This document shows, one piece after another, positions 1 through 7,691 of a stretch of DNA of 14,550 nucleotides (positions are counted from its first letter, which is position 1; every line of letters begins with the position of its first letter). Origin of the DNA: JBGSYN01 sp964412385 (GTDB lineage: Bacteria > Pseudomonadota > Alphaproteobacteria > Geminicoccales > Geminicoccaceae). The stretch covers positions 1-14,550 of the forward strand of contig CAYPOV010000093.1 in assembly GCA_964412385.1 (NCBI GenBank), given 5' to 3'. The position numbers and the translations under genes are program-made. Under the pieces are notes generated by a model. It had not been told where the DNA came from, ran no database searches, and was given only the letters and a program-made list of their open reading frames with translations.

Positions 1-9
1 CCCTTATGA

Positions 10-24
10 CCATGCGCCGCATGG
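10..24. promoter_or_regulatory. 15-base dyad CCATGC-gcc-GCATGG upstream of the AhpD-like gene
   Basis: Two perfect 6-base arms (10-15 and 19-24) are separated by three bases. The dyad sits 37 bases before the GTG start of the first gene. It could be an operator for that gene or a short hairpin at the end of a gene lying left of the window. No T-run follows, so a terminator is less likely. The rest of 1-60 shows nothing codable that I recognise, apart from the GAGGG ribosome binding site at 51-55. Confidence 0.25.
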
Positions 25-60
25 CCAGATTTAGGGGCCTCGCGCACCCCGAGGGTTCCA

Positions 61-696
61 GTGTGCCAAGTTAGTGGATTGCCTGTGAGAACAAATTCTA
101 GCTTTGTGCCATTGGTGCGTGATCAGGACTTTCCCGATGCCATGCGCCCGGTTTTGGATCGTGTGGTTGCGCGAATGGGGTTCTTGTCGAATGCCCATCG
201 CACCTATTTGCAGCGCCCCGAGATCGCGCAAGCCATGGCAACGCTCAACGACGCTGTCATGCGCGATCCTTCCTCCACCCTCGACATTGCCCTCAAGCGT
301 AAAGTCGCAGCGATCGTCAGCACGACCCATGGCTGCGTCTATTGTTCGAGCCATTTTTGTGCGGCACTCAAGACGTCGATCGATGTCATTTCCGAAGCCG
401 ATGGCATGGATGATGACGAGGTCCGGGCTCTCTTGACGGGAGAGTTTCAAGCCGAAAATCCGGTTGAAGAGGTGTGCTTCGAATTTGCCCGTGCGGCCGC
501 CAAGGCTCCCGCCGAAGTGCCTGACCATATCTATGAGACGATGAAGGCGCATCTCTCGCCTGAGCAATGCGTCGAGCTTGCGAGCGTGGTCGCTCTCTGG
601 TCCTACTACAATACTCTCCACGATAGCCTGAAGGTGCCGCTTGAAGACCACATGCTCGATGAGAGCGGACTGGCCAAATCGCTAATGGATCGGTAG
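61..696 (+). CDS. AhpD-like / carboxymuconolactone decarboxylase family protein
   Basis: This 211-residue alpha-helical CMD/AhpD-fold protein probably acts in the cytoplasm on a peroxide, or in a thiol-disulfide or decarboxylation reaction; the substrate is unknown. The core motif is at residues 92-98, C-V-Y-C-S-S-H, followed by a third cysteine at 100. It follows a helix with the family pattern (LKRKVAAIVSTTHG). The length fits the single-domain 'peroxidase-related' branch. In canonical AhpD a glutamate lies 12 residues before the first cysteine and a histidine four after the second. Here those positions are Arg80 and Phe99, with His98 one residue early, so the proton relay looks altered. 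The GTG start at 61 is chosen because GAGGG (51-55) sits five bases upstream; a GTG at 85 is the alternative. Its 3' end overlaps the 3' end of the convergent ATPase gene by 15 bases. It is the third CMD-type gene in the window, which hints at a shared pathway, but it is outside both operons. Confidence 0.8.
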   Translation: MCQVSGLPVRTNSSFVPLVRDQDFPDAMRPVLDRVVARMGFLSNAHRTYLQRPEIAQAMATLNDAVMRDPSSTLDIALKRKVAAIVSTTHGCVYCSSHFCAALKTSIDVISEADGMDDDEVRALLTGEFQAENPVEEVCFEFARAAAKAPAEVPDHIYETMKAHLSPEQCVELASVVALWSYYNTLHDSLKVPLEDHMLDESGLAKSLMDR

Positions 697-1677
697 ATCG
701 GCGAGCCTAGGCTTGCCGTCTTGGAAGGAAAGCCTGAAACAGGCAGCCTCATGGGCCGTGGTGACCGACGATAGCTGCGGGACGGCACCGAGACATGTCT
801 CCAGCGCATAAGGACAACGGCTCGCGAATGCGCAGCCCCGTGGCACGTCTATTGCGCTCGGTATGTCACCTTCGAGAAGCGATTGTCGCCTGTCGCGTGC
901 CAGTGCGCGATCGATTTCGGGGGCTGCATCCATAAGTGCGCGCGTATATGGATGCAAGGGAAGCGACCAGAGCCCACGCGCGGTCGCTCCCTCGACGATA
1001 CGGCCCAAATACATCACCAGCACCCGATCGGCGATGTATTCGACGACGGCGAGGTCGTGGCTGATAAAGATCATCGCCAGCCCGAATTCCCGTTGCAACT
1101 GACGCAGCAGATTGAGGATTTGGGCTTGGACTGAAAGATCGAGTGCGGATACGGGCTCGTCGCAGATCAAGATATCCGGCTGAGCCGCCAAGGCTCTGGC
1201 AATGCCGATCCGCTGACGCTGGCCGCCCGAGAATTCGTGCGGATAGCGCTTCGCAGCCGATTGGCTCAAGCCCACCCGCTCTAAGAGTTCCTCAACGCGG
1301 CGCCGGCGTTCGGCTCGATCGCCTAGTTCGTGGACAATCATGGGCTCCTCGATGATCCGTCCGACAGAACTCCTTGGATTGAGCGAGCCATAGGGGTCCT
1401 GAAAGATCATCTGAATGCGGCGCGCATATCGTCTGCGAGCTCGACGCGACAAATTCGCGACCTCGTTACCATCGACCAGGATCGAGCCTGCACTCGGTCG
1501 AGCCAGTCCTATAAGAGCTCTTCCGAGACTCGACTTGCCGCAACCCGATTCGCCCACAAGGCCGAGCGTCTCGCCTGCGTTCAGGGACAATGAAACGTCC
1601 TCGACAGCATGAACCAAACCCTTCGCCGTCGGGTACCGGACCGTAAGCCCCAAGACTTCCAAAAGTGGCGAACTCAT
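682..1677 (-). CDS. Peptide/nickel-type ABC importer, ATP-binding protein (DppF/OppF-like)
   Basis: This is the second nucleotide-binding subunit of the importer (331 residues), driving substrate uptake from the inner face of the cytoplasmic membrane. The sequence shows Walker A GESGCGKS (42-49), Q-loop FQDP (92-95), signature FSGGQRQ (149-155), Walker B with D173/E174, D-loop SALD and H-loop His207. The C-terminal oligopeptide-transporter extension carries four cysteines in the spacing C-x5-C-x6-C-x17-C (282, 288, 295, 313), also present in the partner ATPase. A related Dpp ATPase has been reported to hold an iron-sulfur cluster in this region; that is family knowledge, not shown here. The ATG overlaps the stop of the upstream ATPase gene as ATGA, indicating translational coupling. 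It is the last gene of the importer operon, and I see no terminator before the convergent AhpD-like gene. Confidence 0.93.
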   Translation of the reverse strand: MSSPLLEVLGLTVRYPTAKGLVHAVEDVSLSLNAGETLGLVGESGCGKSSLGRALIGLARPSAGSILVDGNEVANLSRRARRRYARRIQMIFQDPYGSLNPRSSVGRIIEEPMIVHELGDRAERRRRVEELLERVGLSQSAAKRYPHEFSGGQRQRIGIARALAAQPDILICDEPVSALDLSVQAQILNLLRQLQREFGLAMIFISHDLAVVEYIADRVLVMYLGRIVEGATARGLWSLPLHPYTRALMDAAPEIDRALARDRRQSLLEGDIPSAIDVPRGCAFASRCPYALETCLGAVPQLSSVTTAHEAACFRLSFQDGKPRLADLPIH

Positions 1678-2657
1678 GCGGCGAGCGAACCCGGACCAGC
1701 CCTGATGCAGGCAACCGGATGACCATCGCCACGAGTTTCAAGGGATGGTATGGCCGTACGGCAGGCGTCAATTGCCAATCGGCACCGCGGGTGAAACCGG
1801 CATCCATCCGGCATCGTCCCGGGTGGTGGCACTCGGCCCGGAATTTCTGCAAGCTTGTGCTCCCGATCGAGTGCAATGCACGGTCGGGCGTGCAATAATC
1901 CCTGCGTGTAGGGATGTCTCGGTGACCTCAAGACGTTGTCGACGGGGCCGGCCTCAACGACACGTCCCGCATACATCACAAGGACCCGGTCGGCGATTTC
2001 AGCAACAACGCCCAGATCATGGGTAATCAGGATCAGTGCCAAGCCGAGCCGCGCTTGAAGATCGCGAAGCAATGCCAGAATTTGCGCTTGGATGGTCACA
2101 TCGAGTGCAGTTGTCGGTTCATCGGCGATCAAGAGCGCTGGTTCACAGGCAAGTGCTGCCGCAATCATCGCCCGCTGCCGCATGCCCCCTGAAAGCCGAT
2201 GCGGATAGTCATTGAGACGCTGGGCGGCGTCCGGAATCCTGACTAGGTCCAAGAGCTCGATGGCACGCTGGCGCGCACTGAAGCGATCGCCAATCCCATG
2301 CACGCGAAGGGCTTCGGTGATCTGCCTGCCGATCGTCAACACCGGATTGAGCGATGTCATGGGTTCTTGGAAAATCATCGCGATGCGCCGGCCGCGCAGG
2401 CTCCCCATCGCACGCTCGTCAAGCTTCAGGATATCCTGGTTCTCGAAGTTGATCCGCCCCTGAGAGATTCGGTTCTGATTTTCCTGGAGAAGGCGGATCA
2501 GCGACAGCGCGGTCATCGACTTGCCGCAGCCTGACTCGCCGACGATCGCAATGGTCTCGCCCATATCGACATGGAAAGAGACATCTTCGACGACAGGGAA
2601 CCAACGGCCTCCGATGCGAACCTCGGTCCAAAGTCCTTCGACGTCCAGAAGGCTCAT
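1674..2657 (-). CDS. Peptide/nickel-type ABC importer, ATP-binding protein (DppD/OppD-like)
   Basis: This 327-residue ATPase subunit pairs with the downstream ATPase to form the heterodimeric motor. Visible motifs are Walker A GESGCGKS (40-47), Q-loop FQEP (96-99), signature LSGGMRQ (155-161), Walker B with D179/E180, D-loop TALD and H-loop His213. The C-terminal extension ends with the cysteine pattern C-x5-C-x6-C-x17-C (286, 292, 299, 317), which matches its partner exactly. The order permease-permease-ATPase-ATPase and the GGMRQRAMIA signature place it as the DppD/OppD-type rather than the DppF-type subunit. Its start overlaps the stop of the permease gene by four bases (ATGA), and its own stop overlaps the next start in the same way. 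All catalytic residues are intact. Confidence 0.93.
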   Translation of the reverse strand: MSLLDVEGLWTEVRIGGRWFPVVEDVSFHVDMGETIAIVGESGCGKSMTALSLIRLLQENQNRISQGRINFENQDILKLDERAMGSLRGRRIAMIFQEPMTSLNPVLTIGRQITEALRVHGIGDRFSARQRAIELLDLVRIPDAAQRLNDYPHRLSGGMRQRAMIAAALACEPALLIADEPTTALDVTIQAQILALLRDLQARLGLALILITHDLGVVAEIADRVLVMYAGRVVEAGPVDNVLRSPRHPYTQGLLHARPCIALDREHKLAEIPGRVPPPGTMPDGCRFHPRCRLAIDACRTAIPSLETRGDGHPVACIRAGPGSLAA

Positions 2658-3529
2658 CGCGCGTTGAGCCGCGGGTTCAATGCGTCGTTCAACCCGTCTC
2701 CCAAAAGATTCAAGCCCAACACCGTCACCAGAATGGCAAGGCCAGGGATGGTGACGATGTACCAGGCGGTTCGCAACGCCTCACGGCCGTTTGCGATCAT
2801 CAATCCCCAGCTCATCACGTCCGGATCGGAGAGCCCGAGAAAAGCCAAGCCCGCCTCGATCAGGATGGCACTCGAGACCATCACCGAGGCGGTGACCACG
2901 ACTGGGGCCAAACAATTGGGGAGGATCTGAGTGAGAATAATTCGGCTGTCGCCCATCCCGAGTGCCACGCAGGACTGAACGAATTCGGCGTTTCGCAGCC
3001 GAAGCGTTTCGCCGCGAATCAGGCGAGCAATGGCAGGCCACGAGATGGTCGCGATCGCCAACACCACGGTGGTTGCCGTAGGCGTGAAAACGGCAACGAT
3101 GACGATCGCGAGAATCAAGGGTGGCATGGTTTGCACGACCTCGGTGAGCCGCATCAAGATTGTATCGGTCCATCCGCCGAAATAGCCGGCGATTGCACCG
3201 ACTGCCGTGCCGAACAAAACGGCGGCAGCGGTGGCGACCAATCCGATCAAGAGAGAGACGCGAGCGCCATAGACGAGCCCGCTCAACAAATCTCTTCCGA
3301 GCGTGTCGGTCCCAAGTGGAACATCGGGTGCCTGACCCGGCCACAAATACGGCCGTTGAATCATGTCCCAAGGGTCGTTGCTGCTGAGAAACGGTGCAAA
3401 GATGGCCATACCTGCGACGGTCACCACGAGGATGATGCCAAACACGGCTGCCGGATTCCTCGCAAACCGGCGCCAAAAGCCGGCGCGGATTGGCTCAGCC
3501 GAGTTCGATTCGGGGATCGAGGCGAGCAT
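2654..3529 (-). CDS. Peptide/nickel-type ABC importer, permease (DppC/OppC-like)
   Basis: This 291-residue inner-membrane permease is half of the transport channel. It has a cytoplasmic N-terminus, a first membrane helix at about 28-48, and the characteristic PLGTDTLGRDLLSGLVYGAR segment (71-90) of the DppC branch. About five more helices follow. The cytoplasmic EAA coupling loop lies around 177-205 (AEFVQSCVALGMGDSRIIL), and the family-typical tail (LGDGLNDALNPRL) ends the protein. The ATG at 3529 is the first available start; no ATG or GTG lies in the next 25 codons. The gene therefore begins 35 bases inside the end of the other permease gene, an unusually deep overlap that implies tight translational coupling. 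The substrate cannot be inferred from the permease. Confidence 0.93.
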   Translation of the reverse strand: MLASIPESNSAEPIRAGFWRRFARNPAAVFGIILVVTVAGMAIFAPFLSSNDPWDMIQRPYLWPGQAPDVPLGTDTLGRDLLSGLVYGARVSLLIGLVATAAAVLFGTAVGAIAGYFGGWTDTILMRLTEVVQTMPPLILAIVIVAVFTPTATTVVLAIATISWPAIARLIRGETLRLRNAEFVQSCVALGMGDSRIILTQILPNCLAPVVVTASVMVSSAILIEAGLAFLGLSDPDVMSWGLMIANGREALRTAWYIVTIPGLAILVTVLGLNLLGDGLNDALNPRLNAR

Positions 3530-4475
3530 AGACCAAATCGACGATGAGATTGGTGAGAATGACCAATCCGGAACTGAGCAAGAGCACGCCCAAGAGCGTG
3601 TTGAAGTCTCGTTGAAAGACCGCTTCGACTGCGAGCCGTCCCATACCGGGCCAAGAAAATACGGTCTCCACGATCACGGCCGCCCCGAGAATATGGCCAA
3701 CCTGGATGCCAATCATCGTGATCATCGGCAGAATGGCGTTGGGCAGCGCATGAGCATAGGAGACCCCGCGACGGGACATTCCGCGTGCTCTTGCCGCTCG
3801 GACATAGTCAAGCCCCAAGACTTCAAGCATGCTCGCGCGGATGATCCGTGTGTAGAGGGCCATATAGAAGAGCGCCAAGGTAATCGTCGGTAAAAACATA
3901 TGACGCACGACATCGAGAGTATGCGAAAATCCCTTGAGATCGGCGCCGATGCTGAAATAGCCACCTGAAGGAAACCAACTAAGCTTGATCGAAAAAGCGA
4001 CAATCAGCATGAGCCCGATCCAAAAGACAGGGGTCGCGTAGGCGAGCAGCGATAGGACGGAGATCAAGGTGTCAGGCAACCGATTGGCAAAACGAGCAGC
4101 CGTCACTCCGAGGACTATGCCCATGATTGCTGCAAGGATAATGGCGGACACCATCAAGAGCAACGTCGCAGGCAAGCGGCCCAGAACCAGGTCCAATACA
4201 GGTTCGTTGTACCGAAACGAGTAGCCCAAGTCGGCGGTTGCGAGATTGCCGAGGTAGTTCCAGAGTTGAACGTAGACCGGCTGATCGAGACCGTATTGTG
4301 TCCGCAAATCTTCGAGATAGGCGAGGTTGGAGACATCCGCTTCGCCGGCAAGAACATCAACGACGTCGCCCGGCAGAGCTTGGAGCAACAAGAAATTCAG
4401 GATAGCAATCGAGACGATGGTCAGGGCGCCTTGAAGGAGCCGCTTCGCCACATAGGACAATGTTCGCCTTGGCAT
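3495..4475 (-). CDS. Peptide/nickel-type ABC importer, permease (DppB/OppB-like)
   Basis: This 326-residue inner-membrane permease is the second half of the channel. The N-terminus (YVAKRLLQGALTIVSIAILNFLLLQ) is the typical DppB first helix. It is followed by the periplasmic loop with LRTQYGLDQPVYVQLWNYL (57-75) and the DLGYSFRYNEPV segment, then five more helices. The EAA loop is at about 218-247 (EVLGLDYVRAARARGMS), and the C-terminal VYARLDPRI motif is intact. The length is normal for the family. It is separated from the binding-protein gene by 34 bases containing a small stem-loop. No strong ribosome binding site is visible before the ATG, so expression may depend on coupling or on the upstream structure. 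Confidence 0.93.
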   Translation of the reverse strand: MPRRTLSYVAKRLLQGALTIVSIAILNFLLLQALPGDVVDVLAGEADVSNLAYLEDLRTQYGLDQPVYVQLWNYLGNLATADLGYSFRYNEPVLDLVLGRLPATLLLMVSAIILAAIMGIVLGVTAARFANRLPDTLISVLSLLAYATPVFWIGLMLIVAFSIKLSWFPSGGYFSIGADLKGFSHTLDVVRHMFLPTITLALFYMALYTRIIRASMLEVLGLDYVRAARARGMSRRGVSYAHALPNAILPMITMIGIQVGHILGAAVIVETVFSWPGMGRLAVEAVFQRDFNTLLGVLLLSSGLVILTNLIVDLVYARLDPRIELG

Positions 4476-4481
4476 TCGCTA

Positions 4482-4503
4482 AGGCGGCCCTGAAAAACCG
4501 CCT
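4482..4503 (-). other. Intercistronic stem-loop between binding-protein and permease genes
   Basis: AGGCGG (4482-4487) and CCGCCT (4498-4503) form a perfect 6-base stem with a 10-base loop, inside the 34-base gap between the binding-protein stop and the permease start. An alternative pairing (GGCCC 4486-4490 with GGGCC 4505-4509) competes with it. In ABC importer operons such structures commonly let the binding protein be made in excess, by stabilising its mRNA or attenuating readthrough. That role is inferred from position. Confidence 0.4.
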
Positions 4504-4509
4504 GGGGCC

Positions 4510-6117
4510 TTATTCTTCGATGTAAGTATTCGCCATGTTAGCATAGGCGCCCAACGCTGTCGTCGTGTGATCTCTGACCCGTGTGTTATAGACCGTCACC
4601 ATGTCAACCCAGACGAGTGGCAAATAGGGTAGGTCTTCCATCGCCAGCTGCTGCATTTCTTCGAATGCTTCGCGTCGTGCTTCGGCATCAATTTCCGTAC
4701 GGGTCCGCTCCAAGATTGCGTCCATCTCGTCCGATTGGTAAGCTGCACCATTGGAAAATGGGACGCCAGGCTTGAAATTGCCGGACCAGTAAAACCGTTC
4801 GACGCCAATGGTCGGATCAGATTGATTATTGGCGAAGTAGGTGGTGATGTCGAAATCTCGATCCGTAAAGACGCGTTTGACGTACGTCGCGTAGTCTTGG
4901 TTGACCGTTTCAACTTCGATGCCGACCTTTCCCAATGCTTGTCGAACATAGTCCGCGAGGCCGACGAATTGCTGGCCGAACGGCAGATAGGAATGGCTCA
5001 GAGTAAATCGTACGCCGTCGCTGCCGCGCGGATAGCCCGCTTCGTCGAGCAACTCTTCCGCAAGTTCCGGATCGGCAGGATATGTCCTGACATCGTCGGT
5101 TCGAAACTTGGTCATATTCTTGTGGAATGGGCCGGTTGCAGGAGCGCCAAACCCAAGCCAGACAACATTCGTGATGATTTCTCGATCGAGCGTGTGGGCG
5201 ATGGCCTGTCGAACCTTGAGATCCGCGAGAATGTCCTTTTCCAGGTTAAAGCCAAGATAGGCGGTGATCGCGTGATAATCGTATCCGCGAGTTTCGAGGT
5301 CTAAATGGTCGAGTTCACCCAATCGTTGGATTTCTGGAAGGGGAACGGTTGACAGGACAGAGATATCAGCTTCGCCGGACTCGAGCGCGGCCGATCGTGC
5401 GATACCATCGGGAATGAAGCGATAGACAATTCGATCAAGATAAGGCTTGGGCTGGTCCCAATAATTTTCGTTGCGCTCAAGGATGAGATGGCTGCCGCGT
5501 TCCCACTCGCCGAACTTGAAAGGACCGGTGCCGATCGGCTCGTTATTGGCGGGGTTTGTCAGGGGATCTGAGCCTGCGTAGACATGTTCCGGAAGGACCT
5601 GCGATTCAATCGAATCGAGTGCATTCATGATGTATGGCGCGGGCGCGGAAAGATTGAACACGACGGTATGCTCGTCAGGTGTGTCAACCGATTCGACATT
5701 GGCATAGGTGTTGCGGCCGCGACTGTGGATTTCCTTCCAAATGTTCATCACCGAGAAAGCGACGTCCGCACTGGTGAAGGGCTCGCCATCATGCCAAGTG
5801 ACGCCATCTCTCAGTTCGAACGTGATCGTCTTGCCGTCCTCGCTGATCTGCCAGTCGGTTGCGAGCATCGGCACCAGATTGAACTCTTCATCATAGGTCA
5901 CGAGACCGTCGAAAATTTTTCCTGAAATCCATTGAATAGGGCCGGCGGTGCTCGTCGCACTTGTGAGCATTGGGGGCTCCGGATTGGCAGCGAAAGTCAA
6001 TGTGCCGCCGTGTCGAGGCTCGGCGCGCGCGGACGCGGCCATGAGGATCGAGTTCGCACCAACAATGAGCGCAACTGCCAAAAGTCGCGTGAAAAGTCCC
6101 TGGACAAACAGCGTCAT
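4510..6117 (-). CDS. ABC importer periplasmic substrate-binding protein, family 5 (peptide/opine/nickel type)
   Basis: This is a 535-residue periplasmic binding protein that captures the substrate and delivers it to the permease pair. Residues 1-32 form a Sec signal peptide: Leu/Ala/Val-rich core, then an SARA-EPR cleavage site. There is no lipobox cysteine, so the mature protein should be soluble. The mature N-terminus (RHGGTLTFAANPEPPML) and the stretch ATDWQISEDGKTITFELRDG are classic for SBP_bac_5, and the C-terminus ends with DLPYLPLVWVDM. The open frame extends upstream to 6276. I choose the ATG at 6117 because it begins the signal peptide and has GAGGGAAGAG eight bases upstream; the 53 extra codons look non-coding and run through the divergent promoter and the oppositely oriented gene. 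It is the first gene of the importer operon. Fold membership does not separate peptides, opines, metals or other small ligands. Confidence 0.93.
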   Translation of the reverse strand: MTLFVQGLFTRLLAVALIVGANSILMAASARAEPRHGGTLTFAANPEPPMLTSATSTAGPIQWISGKIFDGLVTYDEEFNLVPMLATDWQISEDGKTITFELRDGVTWHDGEPFTSADVAFSVMNIWKEIHSRGRNTYANVESVDTPDEHTVVFNLSAPAPYIMNALDSIESQVLPEHVYAGSDPLTNPANNEPIGTGPFKFGEWERGSHLILERNENYWDQPKPYLDRIVYRFIPDGIARSAALESGEADISVLSTVPLPEIQRLGELDHLDLETRGYDYHAITAYLGFNLEKDILADLKVRQAIAHTLDREIITNVVWLGFGAPATGPFHKNMTKFRTDDVRTYPADPELAEELLDEAGYPRGSDGVRFTLSHSYLPFGQQFVGLADYVRQALGKVGIEVETVNQDYATYVKRVFTDRDFDITTYFANNQSDPTIGVERFYWSGNFKPGVPFSNGAAYQSDEMDAILERTRTEIDAEARREAFEEMQQLAMEDLPYLPLVWVDMVTVYNTRVRDHTTTALGAYANMANTYIEE

Positions 6118-6212
6118 GACGTAAACTCTTCCCTCAAGAGGACGGTTAGCGGTAACGGTGCAAGATGCGTGCCGGCCGGCATGTTTCTCAACGCTACTTC
6201 CTGGGACCATTG
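6118..6212. promoter_or_regulatory. Divergent control region between importer and monooxygenase operons
   Basis: These 95 bases must contain the promoters for both operons. A 12-base perfect palindrome, TGCCGGCCGGCA, lies at 6170-6181, roughly equidistant from the two starts. Closer to the importer gene there is a GTTA-gcgg-TAAC dyad (6145-6156) lying within three CGGT units (6143, 6150, 6156). Either could bind a regulator coordinating the two operons. I could not identify convincing -35/-10 hexamers. No regulator gene is present in the window. Confidence 0.45.
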
Positions 6213-7673
6213 ATGAACGATTTTCAGGCCACGCCGTCAAGCATCGCCTCCCAATCTCCCACCGGCCTTGCAGCACTCGAGCGGCAAATCCAGAAAGACC
6301 TTGAGCTAATCGCCCACCCTGGAAGAACTTGGGCTCCGGTAAAGCACACCAGCGCCGGTGAACATGTTACGGATGTCGTGGTTGTCGGCGCGGGGCAGAG
6401 CGGTCTTGGCATCGGATTGGGGCTCAAGCGCGAATACATCACAAATTTCTTGATTATTGATGAGCAAGACCAGGGCAGCGAGGGGCCTTGGGTGACGTAT
6501 GCGCGGATGGATACATTGCGCACCGTCAAGAATCTCATTGGTGTCGATTTCGATTTGCCAAACCTCACCTTCCAGTCCTGGTACGAAGCGCAGTTTGGCG
6601 AAGAAGGCTTCGACCGGTTGGTACGCATTCCTCGCGACGCTTGGATGGACTATCTCAACTGGTTCCGTCGCGTGATCGACTTGCCTGTTCAGAACAAGAC
6701 AAAGCTCGTGGATATCAAGCCGGAGGGAGAATTCATCCGGCTTTCAGTCGAACGCGAAGACATTTCTGAAAGCATTGTTTGCCGCAAAGTCGTTCTGGCA
6801 ACGGGCATGATGGGAAGCGGCGGCAAACAACTGCCAACTGACCTTGTCAGCGGCCTTCCTGCAAACCGATGGGCACACACGGCTGATGAGATCGACTTCT
6901 CTGCGTTGCAAGGCAAGCGCATCGGTGTCTTGGGTGCCGGAGCTTCCGCGTTCGACAATGCTCTGACAGCACTCGAGGCCGGTGCCGCCACGGTCGATCT
7001 TTGCGCTCGCCGACCGGAACTGCCGCGCCTTAATTTCGTGAGAGCGCTCGAATTCTCAGGACTTTTGCGTTTTTTTGCCGACCTTCCTGACGAACAGCGT
7101 TGGCGCTTCATGCACCGCGTGTTTCAACTGCAAGTGCCTCCGCCCCAGCACACCTATGATCGCGCCATGGACATGCCGGGTTTCGGTCTCCATCTGGGCA
7201 GCCCTTGGCAGGAGGTGCGTTTGCTCGATGACGGTCGGATCGACGTCGCCACGCCGCAGAGACGGTTCAGCTTCGATTTCTTGATCTTCGGCACAGGCTT
7301 TTTTCTCGACATCACCAAGCGTCCGGAACTCGCATCGATCATCAACCATATCGCGCTATGGCGAGACCGCTTTACGCCATCGCCTGAGCTGGCCAGTGAC
7401 GTCATCGGCCAACAGCCCTATCTCGGGCGAAGTCTCGAATTCTTGGAAAAGACTCCGGGTGAAGCTCCCTGGCTCAAGAACGTGATATTTTTCGGTATCG
7501 CCGGCACACCAAGTCTGGCACCGATTTCAGCGGGATTGAATGGTCTGCGCTTCGGGCTCTGGCGGGTCGTTGGCGGCCTGTCCCGGTCATTATTCACGGA
7601 AGACTTCGAATACCACTACGAGAACTACATGAATTACCGAACACCGGAGTTTCATCCGAGATCAGTGGATTAA
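6213..7673 (+). CDS. FAD- and NAD(P)H-dependent monooxygenase, class B-like (copy 1)
   Basis: This 486-residue flavoprotein of the FMO/Baeyer-Villiger superfamily (COG2072-like) is expected to hydroxylate a substrate or insert oxygen into it, using FAD, NAD(P)H and O2 in the cytoplasm. The FAD-binding Rossmann motif GAGQSG is at 59-64 after a hydrophobic strand. The second, nucleotide-binding motif GAGASA is at 241-246, and the late FGTGF motif (359-363) is present. The usual FxGxxxHxxxW/Y fingerprint is replaced by LPANRWAHTADEIDF, which keeps the histidine (222). The ATG at 6213 is preferred over the frame's first ATG at 6165: it follows a modest GGGA-like site, and the longer version would add 16 residues of non-family sequence lying over the palindrome. 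The gene starts the + operon, divergent to the importer, and an 18-base gap separates it from its paralogue. The substrate is unknown. Confidence 0.85.
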   Translation: MNDFQATPSSIASQSPTGLAALERQIQKDLELIAHPGRTWAPVKHTSAGEHVTDVVVVGAGQSGLGIGLGLKREYITNFLIIDEQDQGSEGPWVTYARMDTLRTVKNLIGVDFDLPNLTFQSWYEAQFGEEGFDRLVRIPRDAWMDYLNWFRRVIDLPVQNKTKLVDIKPEGEFIRLSVEREDISESIVCRKVVLATGMMGSGGKQLPTDLVSGLPANRWAHTADEIDFSALQGKRIGVLGAGASAFDNALTALEAGAATVDLCARRPELPRLNFVRALEFSGLLRFFADLPDEQRWRFMHRVFQLQVPPPQHTYDRAMDMPGFGLHLGSPWQEVRLLDDGRIDVATPQRRFSFDFLIFGTGFFLDITKRPELASIINHIALWRDRFTPSPELASDVIGQQPYLGRSLEFLEKTPGEAPWLKNVIFFGIAGTPSLAPISAGLNGLRFGLWRVVGGLSRSLFTEDFEYHYENYMNYRTPEFHPRSVD

Positions 7674-7691
7674 GATGACGGCCGAGTACGG

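Noticed and set aside
6118..6276. Upstream extension of the binding-protein reading frame by 53 codons
   Set aside because: The signal peptide begins at the ATG at 6117, which has a good ribosome binding site. The extension crosses the divergent control region and runs into the start of the opposite gene.
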